NCBI RefSeq assembly: GCF_022024015.1
Contig: NZ_CP091786.1
Location: forward strand, 3,224,001 to 3,288,000
DNA from: Prevotella sp. E9-3
GTDB taxonomy: Bacteria; Bacteroidota; Bacteroidia; Bacteroidales; Bacteroidaceae
Reading direction: 5' to 3'
DNA: 64,000 nt
Shown: positions 26,189 to 35,425 of the stretch, one piece after another
How the letters are laid out: each line of letters opens with the position of its first letter
How positions within the stretch are numbered: position 1 is the first letter of the stretch
Translations under genes and position numbers: made by a program
Notes under the pieces: model-generated
The model's input: only the letters and a program-made list of their open reading frames with translations
Databases searched by the model: none
Told to the model about the DNA's origin: nothing

Positions 26189-26300
26189 TCCATTTATTAT
26201 AACGGAAAAGCATCTCAGTTATTATACATCAATCTATTTCGACAATGTATAAATTAATAAAAAACATACCGAATTCTTGGTATTATTCGGAAAAACTCAT

Positions 26301-26308
26301 TACCTTTG
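26301..26308 (+). promoter_or_regulatory. -7 promoter element for ferredoxin gene (TACCTTTG)
   Basis: Perfect TAnnTTTG, 43 bp before the ATG at 26352, with TTGG about 20 bp upstream as a possible -33 element. Confidence 0.75.
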
Positions 26309-26351
26309 CATCATTAATAATAAGTATTAACCAAACAAATATTATTGAATT

Positions 26352-26519
26352 ATGGCATACGTAATTGGTGATGACTGCATTGCATGTGGAACATGCGCAG
26401 GCGAGTGCCCCGTAGAGGCAATTTCTGAAGGTGAAAAGTACGTTATCGACGCTGACCTCTGCACAGAGTGCGGAACATGCGCTAGCGTTTGTCCTTCTGA
26501 AGCCATCAGCTTAGGCTAA
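26352..26519 (+). CDS. 2[4Fe-4S] ferredoxin
   Basis: Small ferredoxin of 55 residues. Two classical cluster motifs are visible: CIACGTCAGECP (Cys 9, 12, 15, 19) and CTECGTCASVCP (Cys 37, 40, 43, 47), related by internal duplication as in clostridial ferredoxins. It is a soluble low-potential electron carrier for enzymes such as pyruvate:ferredoxin oxidoreductase. It is monocistronic with its own promoter (26301) and a strong terminator (26559). Confidence 0.97.
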   Translation: MAYVIGDDCIACGTCAGECPVEAISEGEKYVIDADLCTECGTCASVCPSEAISLG

Positions 26520-26558
26520 TCTTCAAAAGTTAGCTTCATAAACCAAATTAAACAATGG

Positions 26559-26590
26559 AGAGACGTTCGTGAACGTCTCTTTTTTTTTTT
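26559..26590 (+). terminator. Terminator after ferredoxin gene
   Basis: Inverted repeat AGAGACGTTC / GAACGTCTCT followed by eleven T. Confidence 0.9.
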
Positions 26591-26648
26591 CTTATATTGC
26601 TTGAAATTGTTTAGCGGACAGCAAAATTCCTTTTGTCCAATAGAAAGT

Positions 26649-28745
26649 TTATGAAATGGCAGCCCAGTTGATATTGGTCTTCCTCAGTTCCTTTAATCGA
26701 TTCCATAACACGCCAAACTGTGCCGACTGACAGGTCGGATCTTCGTCAATGATAGTCTGAGCTTCATCACGAGCCATCTGAACAATCTGACCGTCGCGTG
26801 CTATGTCGGCAATCTTCAAGTCGAAAGCCATACCACTCTGCTGTGTACCTTCCAAATCGCCAGGACCGCGCAACTTCAGATCGGCTTCAGCAATACGGAA
26901 GCCATCGTTCGTCTCGCACATGATATCAATGCGCTTACGGGTTTCCTCACTCAACTTGAAAGTGGTCACCAATATGCAGAACGACTGATCGGCACCACGT
27001 CCTACCCTACCTCGCAACTGGTGCAACTGGGAAAGGCCGAAGCGCTGGGCATCGAAAATCACCATCACCGAGGCATTAGGAACGTTGACACCCACTTCGA
27101 TAACTGTGGTAGCTACTAAAATCTGTGTTTCGCCCGACACGAACTTTTGCATCTCCTCCTCCTTCTCCTTGGGCTTCATCTTTCCATGAACCTTACTAAG
27201 CCGATACTCAGGAAATGCCTGACAAAGCACCTCAAATCCCTGTTCCAGGTTTTTAAGGTCTATCTTCTCACTTTCCTCTATCAAGGGAAACACCATATAA
27301 ACCTGTCGGCCCTGCTGTATCTGCTTGCGAATACCCTCATAGAGCGAGGTGATACGACTGTCGAATACATGGGTGGTCTGGATAGGTTTACGGCCTGGTG
27401 GCAGTTCGTCAATCACACTCACGTCAAGATCGCCATAGAGGGTCATGGCCAGGGTGCGTGGAATAGGTGTTGCCGTCATCACCAACACATGAGGAGGCTG
27501 TTCGCTCTTGCTCCACAGCTTTGCACGCTGCGCCACGCCAAAGCGATGCTGTTCGTCAACAACGGCCATTCCCAACCTGCGGAACTGTACGGTATCTTCA
27601 ATCACGGCATGCGTACCCACAAGAATCTGCACCTCACCACTGAGTAAACCATCGAGTACCTCTTGTCGTTTCTTGCCTTTCACGATACCCGTTAGCAATT
27701 CCACACGTACAGGCATATCTTTCAAGAAATTCCTGATGGTCACCAGATGCTGTTCAGCCAGGATTTCTGTCGGTGCCATGATACAGGCCTGGAAGCCATT
27801 GTCAAGGGCTATCAGCATCGACATCAAAGCCACCAGCGTCTTACCAGAGCCCACATCGCCCTGCAACAGACGATTCATCTGACGTCCCGAACAAGTATCC
27901 GTTCGGATTTCACGAATCACCCGCTTCTGGGCATTGGTCAGTTCGAAGGGTAGATTCTCTTTATAGAATGTATTGAAGATATCACCTATACGATTGAACA
28001 CATATCCGCGATACTTCCGCCGCTGGTCACTGGCATACCGCAGGATGTTCAACTGCACGAAGAACAGTTCCTCAAACTTCATTCGCAGTCGGGCGCGTTC
28101 CAAGTCATGTGCATTCTGAGGGTAGTGAATGGTGCGCAGCGCCTCATCACGCGACATCAGATGCCTTTTTGAAAGAATCTCTGGCGTTATCGTCTCTGCC
28201 AGAGGTGTTGTCAGTTTTTCAAGCAAGGTCTTCGTCAGCCGTTCAATGGAACGGGAGGTCAGGCCTGCCTTTTTCATTTTCTCCGTTGTGTTGTAATAAG
28301 GCTGCATGCCCATAGCCGAAGTGTCCACTTTCGAGGCGTCATCGATATCGGGATGCTGCACCTGAATACGATTATTGAACACGCTCGGACGTCCAAAGAC
28401 CAAGTATTCCTTTCCTATTTTATAAGTCTGCTTAATGAATTTTCCGCCATTAAACCACACCAGGTCCATAATGGCAGTACCATCGGAGAAGTGGGCCACC
28501 ACACGCTGCCGGCGAGGTCCCATTTCAAACGTCTCAAAACTCAAGATCTGCCCCACCACTTGTACAAAAGGCATATCGCCCGTCAGTTCACGAACGGTAT
28601 ATACTTTACTGCGATCTACATGCTTATAGGGGAAATACTCCAACAAATCGCCATAGGTCTCAATACCGAGTTCCTGGCTCAGCAACTTCTTGCGATTGGG
28701 CCCTACGCCCGGCAAGTACATAATATCTTGAGAAAGGAGGTCCAA
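26649..28745 (-). CDS. recG: ATP-dependent DNA helicase RecG
   Basis: Branch-migration helicase for stalled forks. It has an N-terminal wedge/OB domain, then SF2 motifs GDVGSGKTLVALMSM (Walker A), MAPTEILAEQH, DEQHRFGVAQR (DEQH box), TATPIPRTLAMTLYGD and the C-terminal RVGRGADQSFCILV. Start choice: family proteins begin about eight residues before the conserved DIxYLPGVGP, which fits a TTG at 28743-28745. The next ATG (28719-28721) would cut into that motif. The frame is open to an ATG at 28844, but those residues come from minirepeat DNA overlapping the ispD end. About 698 residues. Confidence 0.95.
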   Translation of the reverse strand: MDLLSQDIMYLPGVGPNRKKLLSQELGIETYGDLLEYFPYKHVDRSKVYTVRELTGDMPFVQVVGQILSFETFEMGPRRQRVVAHFSDGTAIMDLVWFNGGKFIKQTYKIGKEYLVFGRPSVFNNRIQVQHPDIDDASKVDTSAMGMQPYYNTTEKMKKAGLTSRSIERLTKTLLEKLTTPLAETITPEILSKRHLMSRDEALRTIHYPQNAHDLERARLRMKFEELFFVQLNILRYASDQRRKYRGYVFNRIGDIFNTFYKENLPFELTNAQKRVIREIRTDTCSGRQMNRLLQGDVGSGKTLVALMSMLIALDNGFQACIMAPTEILAEQHLVTIRNFLKDMPVRVELLTGIVKGKKRQEVLDGLLSGEVQILVGTHAVIEDTVQFRRLGMAVVDEQHRFGVAQRAKLWSKSEQPPHVLVMTATPIPRTLAMTLYGDLDVSVIDELPPGRKPIQTTHVFDSRITSLYEGIRKQIQQGRQVYMVFPLIEESEKIDLKNLEQGFEVLCQAFPEYRLSKVHGKMKPKEKEEEMQKFVSGETQILVATTVIEVGVNVPNASVMVIFDAQRFGLSQLHQLRGRVGRGADQSFCILVTTFKLSEETRKRIDIMCETNDGFRIAEADLKLRGPGDLEGTQQSGMAFDLKIADIARDGQIVQMARDEAQTIIDEDPTCQSAQFGVLWNRLKELRKTNINWAAIS

Positions 28746-28785
28746 GGAATAGAGAATTGAAAAATGGAAATTAAGAATTGAGGAT
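28743..28785. repeat. AT-rich minirepeat at ispD/recG junction
   Basis: The sequence is a chain of degenerate GAATTGA / AAATTGA units (GAGAATTGAAAAATGG, AAGAATTGAGGATTGA). It spans the ispD stop codon and the recG start region. Confidence 0.5.
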
Positions 28786-29466
28786 TGATTCGGCCAGAAG
28801 GAGGTCGGCAGGAGTGGTAATCTTGATATTCTCCCGATTGCCATCTACAAGGGTGACGCCATAGCCATAAGCTTCTACCACCGATGCGTCGTCAGTAAAT
28901 GCATCTTGATAGGGCTGTTTGTTGGCCTCTTTAAGCAATTGGATATCGAAGCACTGAGGTGTCTGAACCAAACGATACTCATCGCGAGGAACGGTCACAG
29001 AATGTGCAGGACTATTTACTGTGGAGGAAGATTCGGGAATGATATGGCGTAAAGTCTCTACTACGGGAACAACCGGAATAACAGCCTTCTGCAGCCGTGC
29101 CTGTTCAAAACAACGACGTATCACATCGACCGATACGAAGGGGCGTACGCCATCATGTACTCCCACTACTCCTTCTGCATCGTCAGGCACTAATGCCAGT
29201 CCGTTCTGAACAGAATGGAAACGGGTTTGTCCGCCATCAGCCAATTGATAAGTCATATCGAACTGATACTGCGCACAGAGGCTATGCCAATAATCCTGCT
29301 GAGCCTTCGGCAGAACCAGAATAATATTCAGTTCGGGAGAATACTCACGGAAACGGAGCATCGTCCGCATCAGTACCGGTAGTCCGCCAACAGGCAGGAA
29401 CTGCTTGGGAATATCGCCTCCCATTCTCAGTCCCTTTCCGCCTGCTACAATAATGATATAGTCCAT
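28771..29466 (-). CDS. ispD: 2-C-methyl-D-erythritol 4-phosphate cytidylyltransferase
   Basis: MEP-pathway enzyme of 231 residues, forming CDP-methylerythritol from MEP and CTP for isoprenoid synthesis. The nucleotidyltransferase signature [21 protein letters not shown] (with the conserved GxG, R and K), the [10 protein letters not shown] motif and [11 protein letters not shown] are visible. The last codons fall in an AT-rich minirepeat. It starts 3 bp after the DJ-1 gene ends and precedes recG, in one apparent operon. Confidence 0.97.
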   Translation of the reverse strand: MDYIIIVAGGKGLRMGGDIPKQFLPVGGLPVLMRTMLRFREYSPELNIILVLPKAQQDYWHSLCAQYQFDMTYQLADGGQTRFHSVQNGLALVPDDAEGVVGVHDGVRPFVSVDVIRRCFEQARLQKAVIPVVPVVETLRHIIPESSSTVNSPAHSVTVPRDEYRLVQTPQCFDIQLLKEANKQPYQDAFTDDASVVEAYGYGVTLVDGNRENIKITTPADLLLAESILNS

Positions 29467-29469
29467 GTA

Positions 29470-30039
29470 TTATTTCTCCATCAAATGAGCAAAACGCATG
29501 CCTACAGCTATTTGATGGGCAGTCTGTTCATCAACCAACTGTGCCAGCAAAGAATATGCAAACGGGAATGCAGCTGCAGGTCCTTCACCGGTAGTCACAT
29601 TACCGTCAACAGTACAAAGTTCGCCGGTGTATTCTACCCCTTCAAACAACTTTTCGAAACCAGGATAGCAGGTGGCGTGTTTTCCTCGTAGGATGCCTAA
29701 TTGTGCCAACACCACTGCAGGGGCAGCACAGATAGCAGCAATCTTTTTCTTCGCCTCGTTCTGCGCCAGCACAGCCTTGCGCACACCCTTATGCTCATAA
29801 AGATTAGAAGCACCGGGCATACCTCCAGGCAACATCAGCAGGTCGGCATCAGAGAAATCACAATCGTTGAACATAGCATCGGCAACAATTTTCACTTGAT
29901 GAGCCGTTTCAACCACTTGTGAGCCTTCAACAATGCTCACCGTTACCACTTCTACGCCTCCGCGACGCAACACATCAACAGGAATCAATGCTTCGACATC
30001 CTCGAAACCATTGGCCAGAAAAACATATACTTTTGCCAT
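29470..30039 (-). CDS. DJ-1/PfpI family protein
   Basis: Protein of 189 residues of the DJ-1/ThiJ class. The catalytic-type Cys104 lies in the nucleophile elbow AAICAAPAVVLA, Glu16 in FEDVEALIPVDVLRRGG, and the family motif LMLPGGMPGASNL is present. These are the Glu/Cys pair positions of human DJ-1. Possible roles are protein or nucleotide deglycation, glyoxalase III or chaperone; the sequence does not decide. It is first gene of a DJ-1-ispD-recG unit with a variant promoter at 30070. Confidence 0.94.
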   Translation of the reverse strand: MAKVYVFLANGFEDVEALIPVDVLRRGGVEVVTVSIVEGSQVVETAHQVKIVADAMFNDCDFSDADLLMLPGGMPGASNLYEHKGVRKAVLAQNEAKKKIAAICAAPAVVLAQLGILRGKHATCYPGFEKLFEGVEYTGELCTVDGNVTTGEGPAAAFPFAYSLLAQLVDEQTAHQIAVGMRFAHLMEK

Positions 30040-30069
30040 AATCTGTTAATTGATAAAAGCTTTATGGTG

Positions 30070-30077
30070 CGAAGGTA
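30070..30077 (-). promoter_or_regulatory. Variant -7 element for DJ-1/ispD/recG unit
   Basis: The complement reads TACCTTCG, one base off TAnnTTTG, 31 bp before the start codon. Confidence 0.5.
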
Positions 30078-30082
30078 CAAAT

Positions 30083-30117
30083 AAAAAGCGAGAATCACCG
30101 CTGATTCTCGCTTTTTT
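30083..30117 (-). terminator. Terminator of the FAS1/SusCD operon
   Basis: Stem AAAAGCGAGAATCA / TGATTCTCGCTTTT with a 4-base loop and an A/T tail on both sides. It lies 24 bp after the last SusD gene and so ends the seven-gene operon. Confidence 0.85.
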
Positions 30118-30140
30118 AATCAAAATGCAGGTTCTTTTTA

Positions 30141-32084
30141 CTATTTAAAAGGCAGGTACATTGTTGCCTGACTCCAACCACGGCCCTCAAGTTTCTTACC
30201 CAGCCACTTAAAACCATATTCAGCGCCATAAGTACTTGGTGAGCCATCGTATTGTGCCCCGGAATGTCCATTCTTATGACGAGCCAAGCGCATCAGGTCG
30301 TAATAGCGGTTACCCTCGAAAGCCAATTCCAGTGCATACTCATCACAGAGTATGTCCTCAATGGCATTGATGGTATCCTGTTTGGTTGCACCTACAGCCG
30401 TTCCGAATGTTGCAGCTATCTCCTTCATCTTCTTACCGACAACACGGTCCAGCGTGTATGGCGACTTATTCATTTTATAGTTGCTTAACGACAAATCACT
30501 CACAGCCTTACCTGCGCCATGACAGTGAATGCCACAGGCATTTCTCACAGGAAACTTTTCAGCATTTTCTTCAGACAACAGCGGATAGGTTGTCTTCAAC
30601 TTAGCCTTGCTCTCTGCAGTCATATAGGGAGCATAGTTTTCCGATGATTCGGTAAGCGGCTCACGCACCAAAACTTCACTAATACCATCCTTCAGAATAC
30701 CGAAAGCCGCATCATACATACCCAGGCGGTTGAAAGCCTCGGCCAGATGGAGCAGTACGGTGCTCTTACGGTACAATATCACATTGGCAAAATCGTACTT
30801 CGTAATCCACTGCTGACGCACATCATTGACATCCATATAGGCCAGGATGTTGCGGATTCGCATATCAGAAGCTTTCACAGTGCGAATACTGTCATAGTCA
30901 TTATCCGTTCCTACAGAATAATAGTGATATTCTACCGAATCGGCAAGCGTGAGGAGTGCTTTCGAAGGCTTCAACTGAATGTTCATCACCAATGGCAGAT
31001 TATATCTCCACGTCTCAGGTGCCTCTCCGGCAATGTTCACACATCCACGACGTGTGTAACCTGTCTGCTCATCGGCAGTAGCGTAATAGTCTGCACCGAA
31101 ATAGAGCGGCAGTTTCGTTGTCGGACCACTGATAGCATTAGGAGCCATCGGAATATAAGAAATAATATCTGACTGCGAATTTCTAAAGAAGATTTGCTCC
31201 CAAGCTATCGAACTGGATACTCTTGCTTTCTCCTGCTTCGTGTCAAACTCCTGTTCCATGAAAACACGCGAAGCTATGAAAGGACTTGCTGCCGATTCTG
31301 AAATTTTCGTCAGATAAGTTACGAAATGCTTAGCCGCCTTATCGTAGTCTCCGACCTCCAGATACATATCACCCAAAACCACATCAAGAGGCACGAAACA
31401 CTTCTGAATAGAGATAGTCTTGGCTGTTGACTCCCAGTTGGGTGATGCTGTAGATACGCCTGTATATCCCGATGAAGGTGGAACGGCATCATCCGATCCC
31501 GAATACTGTTCCAAATCTGGAGCCAGTGCCGAGACGATGCTTGTCATATCGTACTCAGGATAGTTATTATCATCAATCTGCGAGATTTTCACCAAAGGCT
31601 CGGTAAAGAACTTCACCTTTCCGTAGTTACGGGCCAACTGCATGTAGGCCCATGCACGGAGTGCTTTCACAGCCACAAACTCACGCATTGACACATTCGT
31701 AGAACCAGTATATAGTTCGGTATTGCGATGAGCAATATAGTAATTGCAGTTGTTAATGACACGATAATACACATAGGCCGAGTCGTAGCGGTTGGTTGTT
31801 CCGGCAGTAAACGTAGCCAGTTGTGTCAGCATACTGTCTGAATACTGGGTAGTAGTCAGAAGGTCGCCTCGCATCTCACCTTGCAGCACATACTGATCGC
31901 CTAACTGCTGCATGGCCTCAAACAATCCGAAGGCATAGAAAAGCGAGTCGGTTTTAGAGTCTATCTCCGGATCAAAATTCTGACGCGTACTCTCCGTTTC
32001 CAGCATATCAGAACAGCCCGTTAGTGCTGTTGCAAAAACCATTATCTGGCAAGCATTCTTGAAAAGATTCTTAAAGCTTATCAT
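30141..32084 (-). CDS. SusD/RagB-like surface lipoprotein (second pair)
   Basis: Glycan-binding lipoprotein of 647 residues. The signal peptide ends in lipobox ALTGC (Cys about 24). The helical SusD core shows the family's TPR-like parts, such as ALRAWAYMQLARNYGKVKFFTEP and DKAAKHFVTYL, and the C-terminal signature LCDEYALELAFEGNRYYDLMRLARHK with the RGWS..MYLP ending. It pairs with the SusC at 32108-35425 (23-bp gap) as the lid over the transporter. It is the last gene of the operon. Confidence 0.92.
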   Translation of the reverse strand: MISFKNLFKNACQIMVFATALTGCSDMLETESTRQNFDPEIDSKTDSLFYAFGLFEAMQQLGDQYVLQGEMRGDLLTTTQYSDSMLTQLATFTAGTTNRYDSAYVYYRVINNCNYYIAHRNTELYTGSTNVSMREFVAVKALRAWAYMQLARNYGKVKFFTEPLVKISQIDDNNYPEYDMTSIVSALAPDLEQYSGSDDAVPPSSGYTGVSTASPNWESTAKTISIQKCFVPLDVVLGDMYLEVGDYDKAAKHFVTYLTKISESAASPFIASRVFMEQEFDTKQEKARVSSSIAWEQIFFRNSQSDIISYIPMAPNAISGPTTKLPLYFGADYYATADEQTGYTRRGCVNIAGEAPETWRYNLPLVMNIQLKPSKALLTLADSVEYHYYSVGTDNDYDSIRTVKASDMRIRNILAYMDVNDVRQQWITKYDFANVILYRKSTVLLHLAEAFNRLGMYDAAFGILKDGISEVLVREPLTESSENYAPYMTAESKAKLKTTYPLLSEENAEKFPVRNACGIHCHGAGKAVSDLSLSNYKMNKSPYTLDRVVGKKMKEIAATFGTAVGATKQDTINAIEDILCDEYALELAFEGNRYYDLMRLARHKNGHSGAQYDGSPSTYGAEYGFKWLGKKLEGRGWSQATMYLPFK

Positions 32085-32107
32085 AATTTTCAGTTTTCAA
32101 TTATCCA

Positions 32108-35100
32108 TTATAAGTTAATCTTCAAGCCCATGGTCACCGAGCGGCTATGAGCCAGATTTCCGGCATCAATACCTTGACTGAACACGCTATAGCCATTCGA
32201 GAACTCAGGGTCACTGCCTAAATATTTAGTAAAGGTGAGCAAGTTCTGTGCTTCTGCCCATACAGACAGGCCTTGCAGCCATGTCCATGAACCGGGAACA
32301 GGCACACGGTAGGTCAAGCTCAATGTCTTCAGGCGCAGATAGCTGCCATCTTCAATCCAACGGTCACTCATTCGGTTGTTGCCCATCGGGTCGCCATAAA
32401 CGGCACGAGGCATATCCGTATTCTGTCCTTCATAGCGCCAGCGATTCACTTCAGCCACCTGCTGGTTGAAGAAAGTACTTCCTGAATTGAGTATCATGCG
32501 CTCGTAGTTGAACACATCATTACCCAACGAATAGTTAAATCCGACATGCAGCGTCAGGTTCTTCCAAGTAGTCGTTACAAAGATGTTACCATAGATATCC
32601 GGATTAGGATCGCCGATGACCACCTTATCCTGATCGTCAATCTTGCCATCACTGTTCTGGTCAACAAAATGCACATCGCCAGCACCGAAATTATGAACCA
32701 CCTTGGCATCATCCTCCATATAGAGGTAGGTTCCGTTGCCGGCCTTTCTTGCCTCAGCATCAGAACTGAACACACCCTGTGTCTGGAATCCGTAGAACAG
32801 TGCCACTGGGTTGCCTACTGAGGTGAGGATATTGTTGTCGCCATAGACAGAAGTGGTATAATCGCCGTCGGGCAGACTGGTCACCTTATTCTTATAATGG
32901 CCCACCGATGCACCAACCTCTACGCTCCAGTCTTTCTCAACAACAGGTTTGACTGTCAAAGTGGCTTCAAAACCTTTGTTCTCCAGTTCTCCGCCATTAC
33001 TCCAATAGTTGTTGATACCACCAATCGGGCTATTGAAATGCTTTAAGGTCAGCAGATTATCGGTCTTGTGCAGGAAGTAGTCGAAGTTCAGACCTACACG
33101 GTTATTCAAGAAATAACCTTGCAGACCGAAGTTCATCTTCTGTGTATTTTCCCACTGAATCTTGTCGTTACCAATATTCGTCAACTGCGTACCAATGGCA
33201 CGGGCATTGAAGCGAACAGTAGTATAACTGGTGCGTGCAGCATAGTTTGAAATACCATCATTACCGCTAATGTCATAGCCGGCATTCAAGCGTAAATAGT
33301 TGATGGCATTGTTTTTCGGGAACCAGGCCTCATTGGTCATCACCCATCCCAACTGTATGCTGGGGAACAATGCCCATTTCACACCCATCAGACTCAGTCC
33401 GTCGGCATTCTCACCGAAACGGCTATTGGCCTCGCCCAATAAAGACAGGGTAACGAAATAGCGATTCATATAATTGTAGTCGGCATTGCCATACCACTGA
33501 ATCTGTTTCCACTCATCGTTGGCACCTTGTACATCACGGAAACCAGTCCAGTCCAGACTGGGATTCTTATCATCCGTCTTACCAGTGGCCTGTACCGACA
33601 CATCATTGGCATCATACGAGAACACATTGTAACGGGTACCTGCATAAGCATTTACCGTATGCTTTCCAAACTGGCCCGACCAGTCTAACTGCAGTTTTCC
33701 TACAAAGTTGTTCTCCTTGGCAAACAACGACTGTGCCTTTGCATATACACGTCCTAAGCCCGTAACATTAAATGAAGGAACACTGTTGTAGTTACGGAAG
33801 TAGCGCTGCGAATTACGATTCAAGGTATAATTGAACATACCCGTCAACTTGAATTGCTTGCCCAAGTCATACGTAGGCTCCACACGTACATTGAAAATTG
33901 TATTCTCTGCACGGTTCTTATTATTGCCTACTGCATAATTGAGGATAGCCGAAGGATTGGCCAATGCACTATTAAAACCGTACTCCTTGTCAAGCTGAGC
34001 ATAGATATCATCATAGTCAGAGAGCAGAGAAGACATGTTACCAAAGTTGTCACGCTGATAAGGCGATACTATCGGTGCCTTTATCAATGCCAAGGCAGTA
34101 GGCGAAACAATCGTTCCTTTGGTAAAATCCTCCGGAAGCCCATTGTCCAGCACGTTATTGTTTGTCCTGGCAATAGAGATATCGAACTTTGTAGAAAGGG
34201 TCGGCAGAATGGAGATGTCGGTATTGAAACGCACATTCATTCGCTCGAAAGAGTTTTCTTTGGCAGCATATTTAGCATTCACATAGCCTACCGAGAGGTT
34301 GTACATGCCCACATCATCGCCACCCTGAACATTGATACCATAGTTCTGGGTCATTGCACTTTCATACACTTCGTCAGCCCAATCGGTATCATTGTCATAA
34401 CGATGCTGAATATTCCACAAACGTTTCGAATCCGTATTCTGAAAACGGAAATCAATATTTTTCTTACTGATACCGTCAACGGTTCCTAAGAGTTCAGAAG
34501 CATAGAGCCTGTACTGACTGGCGTTCATCATCTTCGGCAATCGGGGAACGAAAGTAATGCCAGCCGATACATTGGCATCAATTCGTGTGGCCATTGAATG
34601 ACCGCGCTTTGTTTCGATCAACACTACGCCATTGGCACCACGGGCACCGTAAAGAGCCGTTGCATTCTTCAAAACAGTAACCTTCTCTATATCATCCGGT
34701 GATACGCTTGCCAGTACATTATAGAACTGTCCGTCATGCAAGGAGTAACGGTCTCTCTGCATGTCAAACTCAATACCGTCGATGACCACCAGAGGCTGTG
34801 CATCGGCCGTGATACTGTTCAGTCCGCGTACAAACATTGAGGCACCGCCATCGAGAACTCCAGAATGAAGAATCGTACGAACGCTGCCGCCCAGCTTCTC
34901 GCCTATCTCAGAATCTATGGTTACTCCGCGTCCATCCATCTTAGCTTCATTCTTAGCCGTATATTGCGTATTGTTGCCATACATGGACAGATACTTATCC
35001 TTCAGCATTTTAATATCCAATACTTGAGTGGAGTCGCCAGCCACAATACCTACCTGCTGTGACAGGAATTCAGGTGCATGCACATAAAGGGCAGTTGAGA

Positions 35101-35425
35101 ATGTAGGCACTTTGATTGCGAAACTACCATCTGCCTCTGTCATGGCAGTATAGTGCAGATAGCCTATGGCCTGCAACTGAATACCCGACAGCGGTGCGCC
35201 TGTTGCCAAATCAGTCACCTTACCCGTAATGGTCACCAGCGGATAGTTCTTTTGGTTCACCTTACGCACAGGCTGTTTGACAGCGACCTCCACATCTTCT
35301 TCATCTTCCTCGTTTTCACTCTGAGCAAAAGAAGGAAGGCTGAAGAATCCGAAAGCCAAAGTACAGAATGCGAGTCTCTGACTCACTTTCTGTGTGAAAT
35401 TATATATGTTGCTTTTCATTATCAT
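32108..35425 (-). CDS. SusC/RagA-like TonB-dependent transporter (second pair)
   Basis: Outer-membrane transporter of 1105 residues. After the signal peptide (SFAQ, about 35) comes an unusual acidic stretch (SENEEDEEDVEVAV). It is followed by a carboxypeptidase-regulatory-like domain (ITGKVTDLATGAPLSGIQLQ), then a plug domain with SusC-type MFVRGLNSITADAQPLVVIDG and LKNATALYGARGANGVVLIETKRG, then a 22-strand barrel ending SVTMGLKINL. It imports oligosaccharides with the SusD encoded downstream. Its start overlaps the stop of the fasciclin gene (ATGA), indicating translational coupling. Confidence 0.94.
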   Translation of the reverse strand: MIMKSNIYNFTQKVSQRLAFCTLAFGFFSLPSFAQSENEEDEEDVEVAVKQPVRKVNQKNYPLVTITGKVTDLATGAPLSGIQLQAIGYLHYTAMTEADGSFAIKVPTFSTALYVHAPEFLSQQVGIVAGDSTQVLDIKMLKDKYLSMYGNNTQYTAKNEAKMDGRGVTIDSEIGEKLGGSVRTILHSGVLDGGASMFVRGLNSITADAQPLVVIDGIEFDMQRDRYSLHDGQFYNVLASVSPDDIEKVTVLKNATALYGARGANGVVLIETKRGHSMATRIDANVSAGITFVPRLPKMMNASQYRLYASELLGTVDGISKKNIDFRFQNTDSKRLWNIQHRYDNDTDWADEVYESAMTQNYGINVQGGDDVGMYNLSVGYVNAKYAAKENSFERMNVRFNTDISILPTLSTKFDISIARTNNNVLDNGLPEDFTKGTIVSPTALALIKAPIVSPYQRDNFGNMSSLLSDYDDIYAQLDKEYGFNSALANPSAILNYAVGNNKNRAENTIFNVRVEPTYDLGKQFKLTGMFNYTLNRNSQRYFRNYNSVPSFNVTGLGRVYAKAQSLFAKENNFVGKLQLDWSGQFGKHTVNAYAGTRYNVFSYDANDVSVQATGKTDDKNPSLDWTGFRDVQGANDEWKQIQWYGNADYNYMNRYFVTLSLLGEANSRFGENADGLSLMGVKWALFPSIQLGWVMTNEAWFPKNNAINYLRLNAGYDISGNDGISNYAARTSYTTVRFNARAIGTQLTNIGNDKIQWENTQKMNFGLQGYFLNNRVGLNFDYFLHKTDNLLTLKHFNSPIGGINNYWSNGGELENKGFEATLTVKPVVEKDWSVEVGASVGHYKNKVTSLPDGDYTTSVYGDNNILTSVGNPVALFYGFQTQGVFSSDAEARKAGNGTYLYMEDDAKVVHNFGAGDVHFVDQNSDGKIDDQDKVVIGDPNPDIYGNIFVTTTWKNLTLHVGFNYSLGNDVFNYERMILNSGSTFFNQQVAEVNRWRYEGQNTDMPRAVYGDPMGNNRMSDRWIEDGSYLRLKTLSLTYRVPVPGSWTWLQGLSVWAEAQNLLTFTKYLGSDPEFSNGYSVFSQGIDAGNLAHSRSVTMGLKINL

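Noticed and set aside
28746..28844. Upstream extension of recG to an ATG at 28844
   Set aside because: The extra residues derive from the end of ispD and AT-rich minirepeats and have no counterpart in RecG proteins. The conserved N-terminus fits the TTG at 28745.
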